Source of the DNA: Metridium senile
Lineage: Eukaryota > Cnidaria > Anthozoa > Actiniaria > Metridiidae
NCBI GenBank assembly: GCA_949775045.1
Contig: OX459098.1
Span: 14,386,207-14,450,206, forward strand
Length of the DNA: 64,000 nt
Direction of reading: 5' to 3'
Shown: piece after piece, positions 28,901-42,900 of the stretch
Layout: each line of letters starts with the position of its first letter
Numbering within the stretch: position 1 is the stretch's first letter
The notes under the pieces: generated by a model
What the model saw: only the letters and a program-made list of their open reading frames with translations
What the model was told of the DNA's origin: nothing
Database searches by the model: none
Made by a program: the position numbers and the translations under genes

Positions 28901-31900
28901 GTTAGATTTGGAACTTTATCGCATGGTGAAAATCGATTTTGTTTAGAGGATATCGTCAATCAAGTAGAATCACGTGTCCTAAAAGTAAGATTATTTCTGT
29001 CACAAAAAGTAACTCAAATTTCTTCTAAGTCACGTAACCGGATGTTTAGATAGCATGGAGCAGGGTTTTAGCAGTTTTAAGTTCACTAGAATCGATTTTC
29101 GTACTGAACTCGGTCGTTAAATTCAACTCAAAATTTGGATGCTAAAATGGCGAATTCGGGAGGACATTTTAAAAACGCATTTTCTCAAAAATAAAAATCT
29201 ATTTTTCTTAAAAAACAATGCAGTTCATTTCGTAATATAATGAAGTACATTTGGGCAAAATTTGAGCAAAATCCATTTTTTATCCATGGCCGCGACTTGT
29301 TCGATTTTAATGGACATGCTCTCTTAAGTCAAATAGAACAGTAGTGCTAGATATTGTGAATCTGGTATATTGAGAGTTTTTATCTGATCTGTTTTTTGTT
29401 TTGTTGTAGATGGAGGGATTAGATAATAATATTTTATAGAATAATAATAAAATATATTGATGTCTCTATCAGATTAGATAACATTAATCTGGTATATTCA
29501 GACTTTTTATCTGATCTGTTTTTTGTTTTGTTGTAGATGGAGGATTAAGATAATAATATTTTATAGAATAATAATAAAATATATTGATGTCTCTATCTTA
29601 GATAACATTAATCTGGTATATTCAGAGTTTTTATTTGATCTGTTTTTTGTCTTGTTGTAGATGGAGGGATTAGATAATAATATTTTATAAAATAATAAAA
29701 TATATTGATGTCTCTATCAGATTAGATAACATTAATCTGGTATATTCAGAGTTTTTATTTGATCTGTTTTTTGTCTTGTTGTAGATGGAGGGATTAGATT
29801 TAATATTTTATAAAATAATAATAAATTATATTGATGTCTCTATCTTAGATAACATGAAACTATGCTAGATAACAGGAATCTAGTATAGTTTTTATCAGAT
29901 CTGTTTTTTGTCTTGTTGTAGATGGAGGATTAAGATAATAATATTTTATAAAATAATAATAATAAAATATATTGATGTCTCTATCAGATTAGATAACATG
30001 AAACTATGCTAGATAACAGGAATCTAGTATAGTTTTTATCAGATCTGTTTTTTGTCTTGTTGTAGATGGAGGATTAAGATAATAATATTTTATAAAATAA
30101 TAATAATAAAATATATTGATGTCTCTATCAGATTAGATAACATTAATCTGGTATATTGAGAGTTTTTATCTGATCTGTTTTTTGTTTTGTTGTAGATGGA
30201 GGATTAAGATAATAATATTTTATAAAATAATAATAATAAAATATATTGATGTCTCTATCAGATTAGATAACATTAATCTGGTATATTCAGAGTTTTTATT
30301 TGATCTCTGTTTTGTTTTGTTGTAGATGGAGGGATTAGATTTGAGTGACAACCGTCTGTATAACCTGGATACTGTAAGGGACATTGCAAAACATGCCCCA
30401 AACATCAAATATTTGAAGCTGGCCAACAATCAGGTACATTGGAATGCTTTTTAGTATTAGCATATTGTCCACATTGGGCCATTCTGTAAGGTTTGCTCAC
30501 ACTTACACTCACTACCACCACAATTCAACATTAATATTTTACAACATAATAACTTGACTCATGTGTATGATGATTTTGATAAGTGTGTGTGTTTGTGTGG
30601 CAAACAAACTCAACCTGCGCACAGTCCATGCCCAGGGAGGGACCAAAGAGGTGCAAGCAGTAAACCTCTAAATGCCACCCATGCCTATACTACAGGGGTC
30701 AGTTGTTCGAAGCCTGAATAGCACTATACACCGGACAAATCCCTATCCGGTTGATAAAACATATTTATTATATAAACTTCAGTGAAATATCAGGTGATCT
30801 CCCGCTCGAAAAAGTGATATCTTCACACATGTGAAATAACACGTAACCATCTATTTGTTAAGATTTTTATTATTTTTTGATGCATATCTTGTTAAAACTT
30901 TTGCTATTTCATCTGTCATGAATATAATAAACAGAACATCACATGGGTGCTTGGAGACACAGATTTTATCTTCTTGTGTTCAAATGATATCTCAATTGAA
31001 CACTCAAAGATAAAATCTGTATCTCCACATGCCCATGTAATATCCTGTATTTATTATTAATACCAATTCTATTAACTGGGTAACTTTTGGCCAGTGGATA
31101 TCTTTATCCAGGCTTTGTACATCTGCAATCTTGGACAAAAGTGTTGAGACACTTTCGGTTTTTATAGCCCTAGTCGGCATTACTCAGCTGTTCCTTCCCC
31201 ATCCCCCATCCAATCAATGTTGTATATATTGATAGATAATGCCAGTAGTCCAGACAATCCCAACATCCAACATTGAATGGAGGGGGGAGGGGAGGGGGAT
31301 CAAATTAATGTCAGTTAGCAAGACGGACAGTTATTTACATTATTCGTACAAAGCGTGCGAATGTCTCAACTACTTTTGTCCAAGATTGTGGCTCCTTCAC
31401 TACTAATTCAATTACTTTATTTGCATTTATTTTACTTGTTTGTTGGTTCATTATTTTTTCAGTTCAAGAGTATTGAAGAACTAGATAAACTAAAAGGATT
31501 AGCTGAGGTTGTTACGCTGGACCTGTCTGGCAATCCTTTGTGTGACAAGTTTGAATCGCCTGCAACTTATATCAAGTATGATATAGAAAAATAGAAAAAT
31601 TATAATTATTATACACCTAATTCTGACAATAATTGTTGTCATAATCAAAGCTACAGTCTACACTCTGAAGCCTGCAAAGAATGTCGGTAACATGAACATA
31701 AATTGTTGCTTTATTACTCGTTTTTTCAATAAATATTTGTTTCATCATGTACTACTGCAACAGCTAGTTGCTGGTGGTATAACACAAACACGCACAAGCA
31801 AAAATGTGCTATGAATAAATTGAGAAGAGAAGAAAATACCAACATCCTTTCCAGGCTTCAGAGTGTGGACTGTAGCTTTGATTGTGACAATGATTTTTGA

Positions 31901-32182
31901 AATAGGTGTATATCCAAGGACCAATGCTGATCTCTAAGAATCTTTTGTTAGTTTGTCATGTTTATATGATTTTTAATAATCGGATTTTGTTTGTTTGTTT
32001 AGCGCTGTGAGAATTAGATTTCCCAAAGTTGTAACTCTGGTAGGTTATTTCTGTATCATAATCATTAAAAACACCATGAGATGTTTGTTATTTTTATTAT
32101 GAGTTGGTGCCAAATCTCAATATTTAACATCACTCACTCACTCACTCACTCACTCACACTTACTTATTTACTTACTTACTTA

Positions 32183-32250
<68 letters not shown>

Positions 32251-33870
32251 TATACGCACTACATATAATGTTTGTCATACTCTACTGTCAGCTTCTCATA
32301 ATACCATTTATTTTTCCAAATGTTAACATTTTTCTCAAAACAAACAATCTGACTCCATTGGAGTGAATTCTTTGATTAGACCTTCCTATTGTTGACTTGT
32401 AATACTACAGTAAACTTCAATCAATATTTCAGTATCTGTTTATTGCCCTAAAGATGTATGTTGTCTTGATGACAATGAAATATTGTCTTTTATCTTTTCT
32501 TTTTGTACCAAGTTGTTATCATTCAACCAGTTTATTGACTGTGATATTGTATGTGTGATTCTAGGATGGAACTGCACATGCCCCACCTATAGGATTTGAT
32601 GTAGCTGCAACTACCGCCCTACCAAAAGTCAAGGTATGATTTGAATTAAGGATACAGTCCACGTTTGCAGGGTACTCTAAGCTAAACATTGTTTTGTGTG
32701 TCACTTTACAATAAGGATAGACAAAATATATGTCATTTTAAATAATAATGATAATAGTAGTAGGCTCTTATTAAACGTATTATACATGGTATATCTCAAT
32801 GCGTTTTACAGTTTATTATTTGATATTATTTCTGTGAACAGTGCGGACACTCCAACCGGGACCACTCACACAAAACCGTCCAATCAAAAAACATTTAAAC
32901 CAAACAGAGATTGAACTGATAATAGCATAAGCAAATCAAATTGTAGTGTTCTCACACTCTTAAATTCTTGAACTGAAAGCTGTTATAAGATTGGTTGATT
33001 ATCAATTCATCTAAAGTAGTCCTGGTTGGAGTATCGGCACTGTAATATAATACTTTGATATTTGATGTTTTCTAGGAGAGTTACCTTGGGGAGCCAGCAA
33101 TCAAAGAAATCATTCTTAATTTCCTACAGCAGTATGTATTGTTAGCGTAGTGACAGACAGACAACACATGTGTCCGGCAAGACACACATTACATAACTAC
33201 TGTCACTTACTCACAGACAATGAAGGCAATGTTCTCACAAAGACTGACAACACAAGTGCATGGCACACACACACATTGCTGCATAATTCATAATATTAAT
33301 CATGTTTGATCATTTGTTTAATCATATATTACTTATTGATAATTATAAATATTATGAATATTATTGCATTGCATTTATAATGAAATAGGTATGAACTTCA
33401 ATTCCTTTATAACCATTATTATAGACAAATTCAAACTATGGCGACCTGTTATTGTAATTAGCTTCTTGCTTGTTTGGAACACAGTATTGTTTTCACATGT
33501 CAGTCAGGAATAATACTAAGTTATTCAAATTGGTTACAAGTCATGTTTTGATTTGGTGCATAGGATGATATGACTATTTTCCTGCTCTCAAATCCTCTTT
33601 GAATGCTCACCCACATAGAAACAACTACTCAACAAGATCCATAGTAGCTGTGTTCTTTAATGATTATTCATCATCATTCATCATTGTCATCATTGTAATT
33701 TCATAATCATCATGATCACCATCATAATTATCATCATCATAAACATCATCATTATGATCACAATAATCATAATCATCATCATAAACATCATCATCATCAT
33801 CATAAACATCATCATCATAAACATCATTATTGAAAACATCACCATAATCATCATTATAAACATCATGATT

Positions 33871-33902
<32 letters not shown>

Positions 33903-36900
33903 TACATTGGTCAGCTGTATTGCAACGGTCAACTACAATATGTTATTTTAACTTATTAGAGCTCTCTCTGTCTCTCTCATTTCTTCTTATTCTTGTCAAC
34001 CCTAATGTGTTTGTTCTGGATACTCTTGCCTTTAGTCACAGTTTTATGTTGAAAACCCAGTTCAAATGAAAAGCACAATAGTCCAAACAAATTATTATCA
34101 ATTTAGGTAAATTTCCCCTTAGAATAATTTGAAATGAATCCTGTAAATGTCATTTCCCTAAAAGCCTTGTTTTTACCTACATATTACCTACATACCGGGT
34201 TTGAATTAACCTGGTTCCCCCTACAACCAGTCTCCGTCATTCTCTGTCATCCATTATACCAGAAGATAGTCCCTTGTTATTCCACAGTCTTTCAATGGTT
34301 TGCAGAATGAAAATACATGATCCTCCATGATTTAAAGTGATATGAAATGTGTGTTGCATATCTATTGATCTTCTGTGCTCTACAATTCATATGTTTAAGA
34401 GAGGGCAGCAAATCCCTCAGTTGTTGAGCATCTATATCATCAACTATAGTTTTCTCATTCATTATTTGTTCCAATGTTTTCTCTTTTTGTTTTTGAATAC
34501 CTGTGGTTGTATGAGGACTGTCTTATGTTCAATTGACAAGGCATCTATATCATCAACTATAGTTTGCTCATTCATAATTTGTTCCAATGTTTTCTCTTTT
34601 TGTTTTTGAATACCTGTGGTTGTATGAGGACTGTATTATGTTCAATTGACAAGGCATCTATATCATCAACTATAGTTTGCTCATTCATTATTTGTTGCTT
34701 TGTCATCTCTTATTACTTGTGTTGTGTTTGTGGTTGTATGAGGACTGTATTGTGTTCAATTGACGAGGCATTTGGCTGAGGATTACTGAGCTGTCACATA
34801 AACGATTTGGTTTCATTACAAAGCAAAGTTGCTGTACTGTAATGTACAAGATCAATTAGTTTTGGAAGGGTCAGTTTGGACATGAAAAAGGGTCGTACCA
34901 AGAATGTACCAAACCCTAGTCAAACTGTTTCAACCCACTGACTGAGTGTTGGAGGAGTCTTGCATAGCTATGGACCCTCCTACCAGTCATTCAAAATTAT
35001 GACAGTAAAATCCACTGAATAGCTTCTATGCTGATAGCACTGTTTTCAGTGGTTGGGTAAAGAGGAAGGATGGTGGTGGTGGTGGTGGTGGTGGTGATGT
35101 GTGATGAGGACAGTGATGTTTTTGATCGTTGGTGTTGATGATTATTTTGAAGATAGGCATTATGTTTTGATTATGATGTTGTTGATGGTGGTGGTCATCA
35201 TGATGATGGTGATGATATTGTGATGATGATGATGGTCATCATGATGATGGTGATGATATGGTGATGATGATGATGGTCATCATGATGATGGTGATGATAT
35301 TGTGATGATGATGATGGTCATCATGATGATGGTGATGATATGGTGATGATGATGATGATGGTCATCATGATGATGGTGATGATATTGTGATGATGATGAT
35401 GGTCATCATGATGGTGATGATGATTGTTTTTGATGATGATGATGGTGGTGATCATCATGATGGTGATGGTACAATGATGTTGATGGTGGTGGTGGTCATT
35501 ATGATGGTGATGTTTATGAACATTTTTTATGATGGTGATGATTGTCATTGTCTTTGTGGTGGTGACCATGCTATTAAGTGATGTTGATGTTGTTTATTGT
35601 TCAGATATTGTTGTTTGCAATTACTAAAATCATGAAACACTGTTTTTATTGAGCCTGAGCAAATGAAATGGTAATTATGATACCATCCTGCTTTTGCATT
35701 TTTATCATCATTTTCAGGTATGCAACCACATTTTTTCCCATTTGGATTCCCCTGTACTTATAATTTCAAGCAAATCATTATAAAAAAAAAACAAGAATCA
35801 AATCCGTTAACTGTAAGGCAAAGTGAAATGACATCTACAGATGTCAGTTGTATGTAACAGTATGTATTTGAGATCCCCATAAGACATTGTGCTTGTACAT
35901 TTGGACTGGGCTATCTTCAAAATACCTGGTAGTCCTAGCTGAACCCATAGATATTGAAGTGTTAGACAATGAACTATCACAAATTATTCTCACAAGACAC
36001 TAAAAACAATAAGAATCAAGTGTAGCCTGATAATGTGCGATTTTCAGAGCGAGAGGTCCTGAGTTACCACTTCTTTCCAATCTGTGTAGCTTTGAGTAGC
36101 TTTAAATACCTGTAAAATGTAGCATTGGCGAAGAGAAGGGGAAAAGTGGCCCTAGTGACTTCACACTTGTTTCGACTTCTTTCCATTTTGTGTAGCTTTG
36201 AGTAGCTTTAAATACCTGTAAAATGGAGCATTGATGGAGAGAGGGGGGAAAGTGGCCCCATTGGCCTCACATCTTTGTTTCGACTTCTTTCCATTCTGTG
36301 TAGCTCTGAGTAGCTTTAAATACCTGTAAAAAGGAGCATTGATGGAGAAAGGGGGGGAAAGAGTGCAACAACGACTTCCTGGAAGATCAGCTTACCAGTA
36401 GCTGAAGGAACTACCAATTGCTATTCCTTTTAGCTGCCAACGCTCTTTTAGCCTTACATGGTAAAAGCAGAAAGTTTCTCATGAAATAACTACAACTAAA
36501 CTTGAAAACATCTTGGTGTCTATTTTATAATAAGTTATAACGCAGAAGAAACATAAACATCAAATTTTAACTAAATGCCTGTGTGCAAACAAATGTTGGA
36601 TTATGAACAATGTTTGCAAATACTTTGAAAACAATGATTATTATAAGTTGTTTTTAAAATATGTCACCTTACATGGTAAAAGCAGAAAGATTATGAAATA
36701 ACTGCAACTAATCTCTAAAAGCCTTTGCAACAAAGTTTGTAAATACCTTGAAAACTATGATTGGTATTCCTTATTATAAGTTGTTTTTAAAATATGTAAG
36801 CTATTCATTTGTTATTATTACCTATTCTATTGTTATAATTTGTATGTTGTGGTGCACATCCTATTTATCCTAGATATTTCAAAGTATTTGACTCAAGTGA

Positions 36901-39900
36901 TAGACAGCCATTACTGGAGGCATATCATGAGCAGGTTAGTCTCACAATCTGACACCACAGGTAGCCCAAGCTCACTGTAAGTGTTGATTTACTAAAGGAT
37001 ATACACCGAATTGAAATATGGTGTCCAATTTTAATAACTATTGTCCTTGACTGACTAGTCTTGTGTTAACATTGAATGGCATTTTCACATCTAGGAGAGG
37101 CCAGTCAGACAAGAACAAGAGGTATTAACATTAGACAGCATATTTGATTCAGTGTATATGGGTACTACAAGAAGACACTGTAAGAGTTTTATTGAATTTT
37201 ATTAAATTCTAAAGGCAAAAAATCAATAGTTCAAAAGTACCGATATATCCTTTAGTCAATCAACACTAACAGTGAGCTTGGGCTAGTACCTGTTACAAAT
37301 GCACATGTTGTCAGACTCATCCACATTATTATGGAATGGACCCTATATATCCACGAAACAAAACTAAATATGTATTGTCTAATTGTACTAGTTTGTTCAA
37401 ACTTGTGGATATCACTGGAGTAGAACAGTGAGAACAAAACTAAATATGTATTGTCTAATTGTGCTAGTTTGTTCAAACTTGTGGATATCACTGGAGTAGA
37501 ACAGTGAGAACAAAACTAAATATGTATTGTCTAATTGTGCTAGTTTGTTCAAACTTGTGGATATTACTGGAGTAGAACAGTGAGAACAAAACTAAATATG
37601 TATTGTCTAATTGTGCTAGTTTGTTCAAACTTGTGGATATTACTGGAGTAGAACAGTGAGAACAAAACTAAATATGTATTGTCTAATTGAAGTATTTTGT
37701 ACAAACTTGTGTATATCACTGGAGCAGAACAGTGAGAACAAAACTAAATATATATTGTCTAATTGTACTAGTTTGTTCAAACTTGTGGATATCACTGGAG
37801 TAGAGCAGTGAGAACAAAACTAAATATGTATTGTCTAATTGAAGTGTTTTGTACAATCTTGTGTATATCACTGGAGCAGAACAGTGAGAACAAAACTATT
37901 AAAATATGTATTGTCTAATTGCATATGTTTGTTCTCCTACATTAAGTATTTACCTCACACAACACTCAGCTAACATGTTGATTTTTTGATACAGAGGAAA
38001 ACTGTAGAACCGTGAAACCCTTTTGGCTTGAGAGATAACAACACATCTAACAAAGTGTACTCTATATTCTCTGCATATAACGGGTGCCCATTTAAATCTG
38101 TACTTTCCCATTTAAATCTGTACTAAATTATGCAAATTGTTTTGATGTGTGCTAAACACACAGATCAACCAATCAGAGTATATTATCAGGGGCGGATCCA
38201 GGGGAGAGGAATTGGATGGTTCCCCCCCCCCCCCCCCTTTTCTAAGTAGTTATATCTCACTTTTTTTGTTGAAGTTATTTTTGTTTGTATTGTTTCATCT
38301 AAGGACAACTTACAAACGCTAATTAATTGAGCACCAACATTAGGAAATTTCTGAAAAAGTGATGTCCGGGATAGCTCCAGCATTATTGGGGTTTTTATAT
38401 AGCCAAAACCAAGATTCCCCCTCTTTTTGAAAATCCTGGATCCACCCCTGATTATTTCTGAAGTGAACTTCTCTGATTGGTTGATCTGTGTGTTTAGCAC
38501 ACATCAACACAATTTGAATAAGTACAGATTTAAATGGGAAAGTACAGATTTAAATGGGAACCTGTTATATAAGTTTCTCTGGTATAGTACTATATTGTTT
38601 TGTTTGTTGTTAATCAGGCAATGTTCTCTCTGTGTACCAACACTGGCGATAAAACACAACAATTTGGCAAAGACAAAGGACCAAGGTATGATATACTCAT
38701 TATTTGCCGTATACTACATTGTCCGGCTGCGTATCCAGCATGGTTGGTCCTTGTGGTGTAGTGGTAACACGTCGGACTAGAAAGGCGAAACTGTGGGGTT
38801 CAATTCCCGCCAAGGGCATATGATATTTTTTTCATGTATCTGTATTTCACTTATACACCAAACATATTTCAATTCATTCTTTACTTGTTATAGTAGTATG
38901 TTGATGAAAATACTGTTGGTACTGTTGGCTTCCACTTAGATTGTCAAAATATCAGCAAACTTTCTTGATAATCACAACTCATCAACATCACTTACACCTG
39001 GGTTCAAACCATTCAAATGTCAGACACTAACACCAACAGTCTTTCTCAAGACTACACATGTCTAGACGATCACAACTCATCAACATCACTTACACCTGGG
39101 TTCAAACCATTCAAATGTCGGACACTAACACCAACAGTCTTTCTCAAGACTACACACATCTGGATGATCACAACTCATCAACATCACTTACACCTGGGTT
39201 CAAACCATTCAAATGTCAGACACTAACACCAACAGTCTTTCTCAAGACTGCACATGTCTAGATGATCACAACTCATCAACATCACTTACACCTGGGTTCA
39301 AACCATTCAAATGTCGGACACTAACACCAACAGTCTTTCTCAAGACTACACACATCTGGATGATCACAACTCATCAACATCACTTACACCTGGGTTCAAA
39401 CCATTCAAATGTCAGACACTAACACCAACAGTCTTTCTCAAGACTACACACATCTGGATGATCACAACTCATCAACATCACTTACACCTGGGTTCAAACC
39501 ATTCAAATGTCAGACACTAACACCAACAGTCTTTCTCAAGACTACACACATCTAGATGATCACAACTCATCAACATCACTTACACCTGGGTTCAAACCAT
39601 TCAAATGTCAGACACTAACACCAACAGTCTTTCTCAAGACTGCACATGTCTAGATGATCACAACTCATCAACATCACTTACACCTGGGTTCAAACCATTC
39701 AAATGTCGGACACTAACACCAACAGTCTTTCTCAAGACTGCACATGTCTAGATGATCACAACTCATCAACATCACTTACACCTGGGTTCAAACCATTCAA
39801 ATGTCAGACACTAACACCAACAGTCTTTCTCAAGACTGCACATGTCTAGATGATCACAACTCATCAACATCACTTACACCTGGGTTTAAACCATTCAAAT

Positions 39901-42900
39901 GTCAGACACTAACACCAACAGTCTTTCTCAAGACTACACACATCTGGATGATCACAACTCATCAACATCACTTACACCTGGGTTCACATCATTCAAATGT
40001 CAGACACTAACACCAACAGTCTTGAGGAATAATACACATGTCTAGATGATCACAACTCATCAACATCTCTTACACCTGGGTTCAAACCATTCAAATGTCA
40101 GACACTAACACCAACAGTCTTTCTCAAGACTACACACATCTGGATGATCACAACTCATCAACATCACTTACACCTGGGTTCACATCATTCAAATGTCAGA
40201 CACTAACACCAACAGTCTTTCTCAAGACTACACACATCTAGATGATCACAACTCATCAACATCACTTACACCTGGGTTCAAACCATTCAAATGTCAGACA
40301 CTAACACCAACAGTCTTTCTCAAGACTACACACACCCAGATGATCACCAACTCATCAACATCACTTACATCTGGGTTTAAACCATTCAAATGTCAGACAC
40401 TAACACCAACAGTCTTTCTCAAGACTACATACATCTGGATGATCACAACTCATCAACATCACTTACACCTGGGTTCACATCATTCAAATGTCAGACACTA
40501 ACACCAACAGTCTTTCTCAAGACTACACACATCTGGATGATCACAACTCATCAACATCACTTACACCTGGGTTCACATCATTCAAATGTCAGACACTAAC
40601 ACCAACAGTCTTTCTCAAGACTACACACATCTAGATGATCACAACTCATCAACATCACTTACACCTGGGTTCAAACCATTCAAATGTCAGACACTAACAC
40701 CAACAGTCTTTCTCAAGACTTCACACACCCAGATGATCACAACTCATCAACATCTCTTACACCTGGGTTCAAACCATTCAAATGTCAGACACTAACACCA
40801 ACAGTCTTTCTCAAGACTACACATATCTAGATGATCACAACTCATCAACATCACTTACACCTGGGTTCAAACCATTCAAATGTCAGACACTAACACCAAC
40901 AGTCTTTCTCAAGACTACACATATCTAGATGATCACAACTCATCAACATCTCTTACACCTGGGTTCACATCATTCAAATGTCAGACACTAACACCAAAAG
41001 TCTTGAGGAATAATACACATGTCTAGATGATCACAACTCATCAACATCTCTTACACCTGGGTTCAAACCATTCAAATGTCAGACACTAACACCAACAGTC
41101 TTTCTCAAGACTACACATCTCTAGATGATCACAACTCATCAACATCACTTACACCTGGGTTCAAACCATTCAAATGTCAGACTCTAACACCAACAGTCTT
41201 TCTCAAGACTACACATATCTAGATGATCACAATTCATCAACATCACTTACACCTGGGTTCAAACCATTCAAATGTCAGACACTAACACCAACAGTCTTTC
41301 TCAAGACTAGATGATTACAACTCATCAACATCACTTACACCTGGGTTTAAACCATTCAAATGTCAGACACTAACACCAACAGTCTTTCTCAAGACTAGAT
41401 GATTACAACTCATCAACATCACTTACACCTGGGTTTAAACCATTCAAATGTCAGACACTAACACCAACAGTCTTTCTCAAGACTAGATGATTACAACTCA
41501 TCAACATCTCTTACACCTGGGTTCAAACCATTCAAATGTCAGACACTAACACCAACAGTCTTTCTCAAGACTACACAACATCTGGATGATGGCCTATTGT
41601 TTGCAAAACCTCTATTGACAGTCAACATGTGTGCACATTTCTCTCTAGGGGTCCATCACTGGGAGATTACATGAAATTGAGTAGAAACATGTTGAGAAGG
41701 AAAGAATCAGGTGGGTTGGAAACTAGCGAGTAAACTAGTATACTGAGGCAGCGTCGGTGTTTGATATAAACAATAGATAATATAATGAAATTTGTAACAC
41801 CGTAAAAAATGTTCACTTACTTTACTAAAACAATAGATATAAAAATGATAATTATCAATTAACTATGGTTTATCATAACAAGCTGGCTTAGCAGTTTGAT
41901 TGACAGACTATTTTCATTTTTTTTATTTCAAAATTTACTGAGATTCTCTTAGTATATAACCTGGAATACACTGATAGAACGTTTTCTTGTAACTAACTTT
42001 TATCATGATTTCGATTATTTTAAGCCGAGAGCGTGACTCAGTGAAGCATTCAGCTATACGCACCCCTCATTAGCATGTTACTTTAGCCATATGCTCATTT
42101 GCATGTTAAAAGTTGGTTATATGAAAAAATTATTTTAGGAACACTGATATGGTAAATTACTTTAGTCCTCTCATTACCCTTGTGTATTTTTGTCATGGGT
42201 TTTTTGTTTGTGTATTTGTTTGTTCGTTTGTGTATTTGTTTGTTTGTTCGTTGTTTGTTCGTTTGTTTGTTCGTTTATGTATTTGTTTGTTTGTTCGTTG
42301 TTTGTGTATTTGTTTGTTTGTTCGTTGTTTGTTCGTATTGTTTTACTGTTTGCTCGTTTTATTGCACAGAATACATTCAATGTTTATTTATTTGTTTGTC
42401 TATTGTTAATTTGATTATTTATATATTTATTTTTTTGTTTGATTATTAATTTGTTTGTTTGCGTTGTGTCTGCCACGTGAAAATTAATCAGACTGTTTGT
42501 GTATCTGTAGACTTCCGTGCCTCCCTCATCAAGCATAACCGTCTCTCAGTTGTGGCGATGTTGAGTGAACTACCAACAACAACACACGATCTGTCAACAT
42601 TTATTATTGATGTCAACTTTGCAATCGTAAGTCAGAACCTGTGTTCTACGAACTATTAAATACAAACCGTTCCAGTGGCATTTACAGGAAGCCCAACTAT
42701 TCTTATTATATTTGTTGCTTGACTTGAGCGCGCGTTTGGGTTTAGTCGTATGTTTATTAAACGTTCTACCCTCCTCGACAGTGCATGAGTGTTTGACCAA
42801 ATCTCTTGCGAAAAGCCACAGGAATCCCATCCGCGCGCATTAGAACTCCACCTGCACACTCATAGAATAACTAAAAACCTTTTTTTCAATATGGCGCATA

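Noticed and set aside
39017..40795. Repeated 69- and 102-residue frames (MSDTNTNSLSQD...) as a repeat protein
   Set aside because: They are translations of the 98-bp satellite. Frames shift every unit, there is no start context, and they lie inside an NXF1 intron.
38965..41590. CRISPR-like array (regular repeats)
   Set aside because: There are no unique spacers, the units are contiguous 98-bp copies, and the DNA is animal nuclear sequence.
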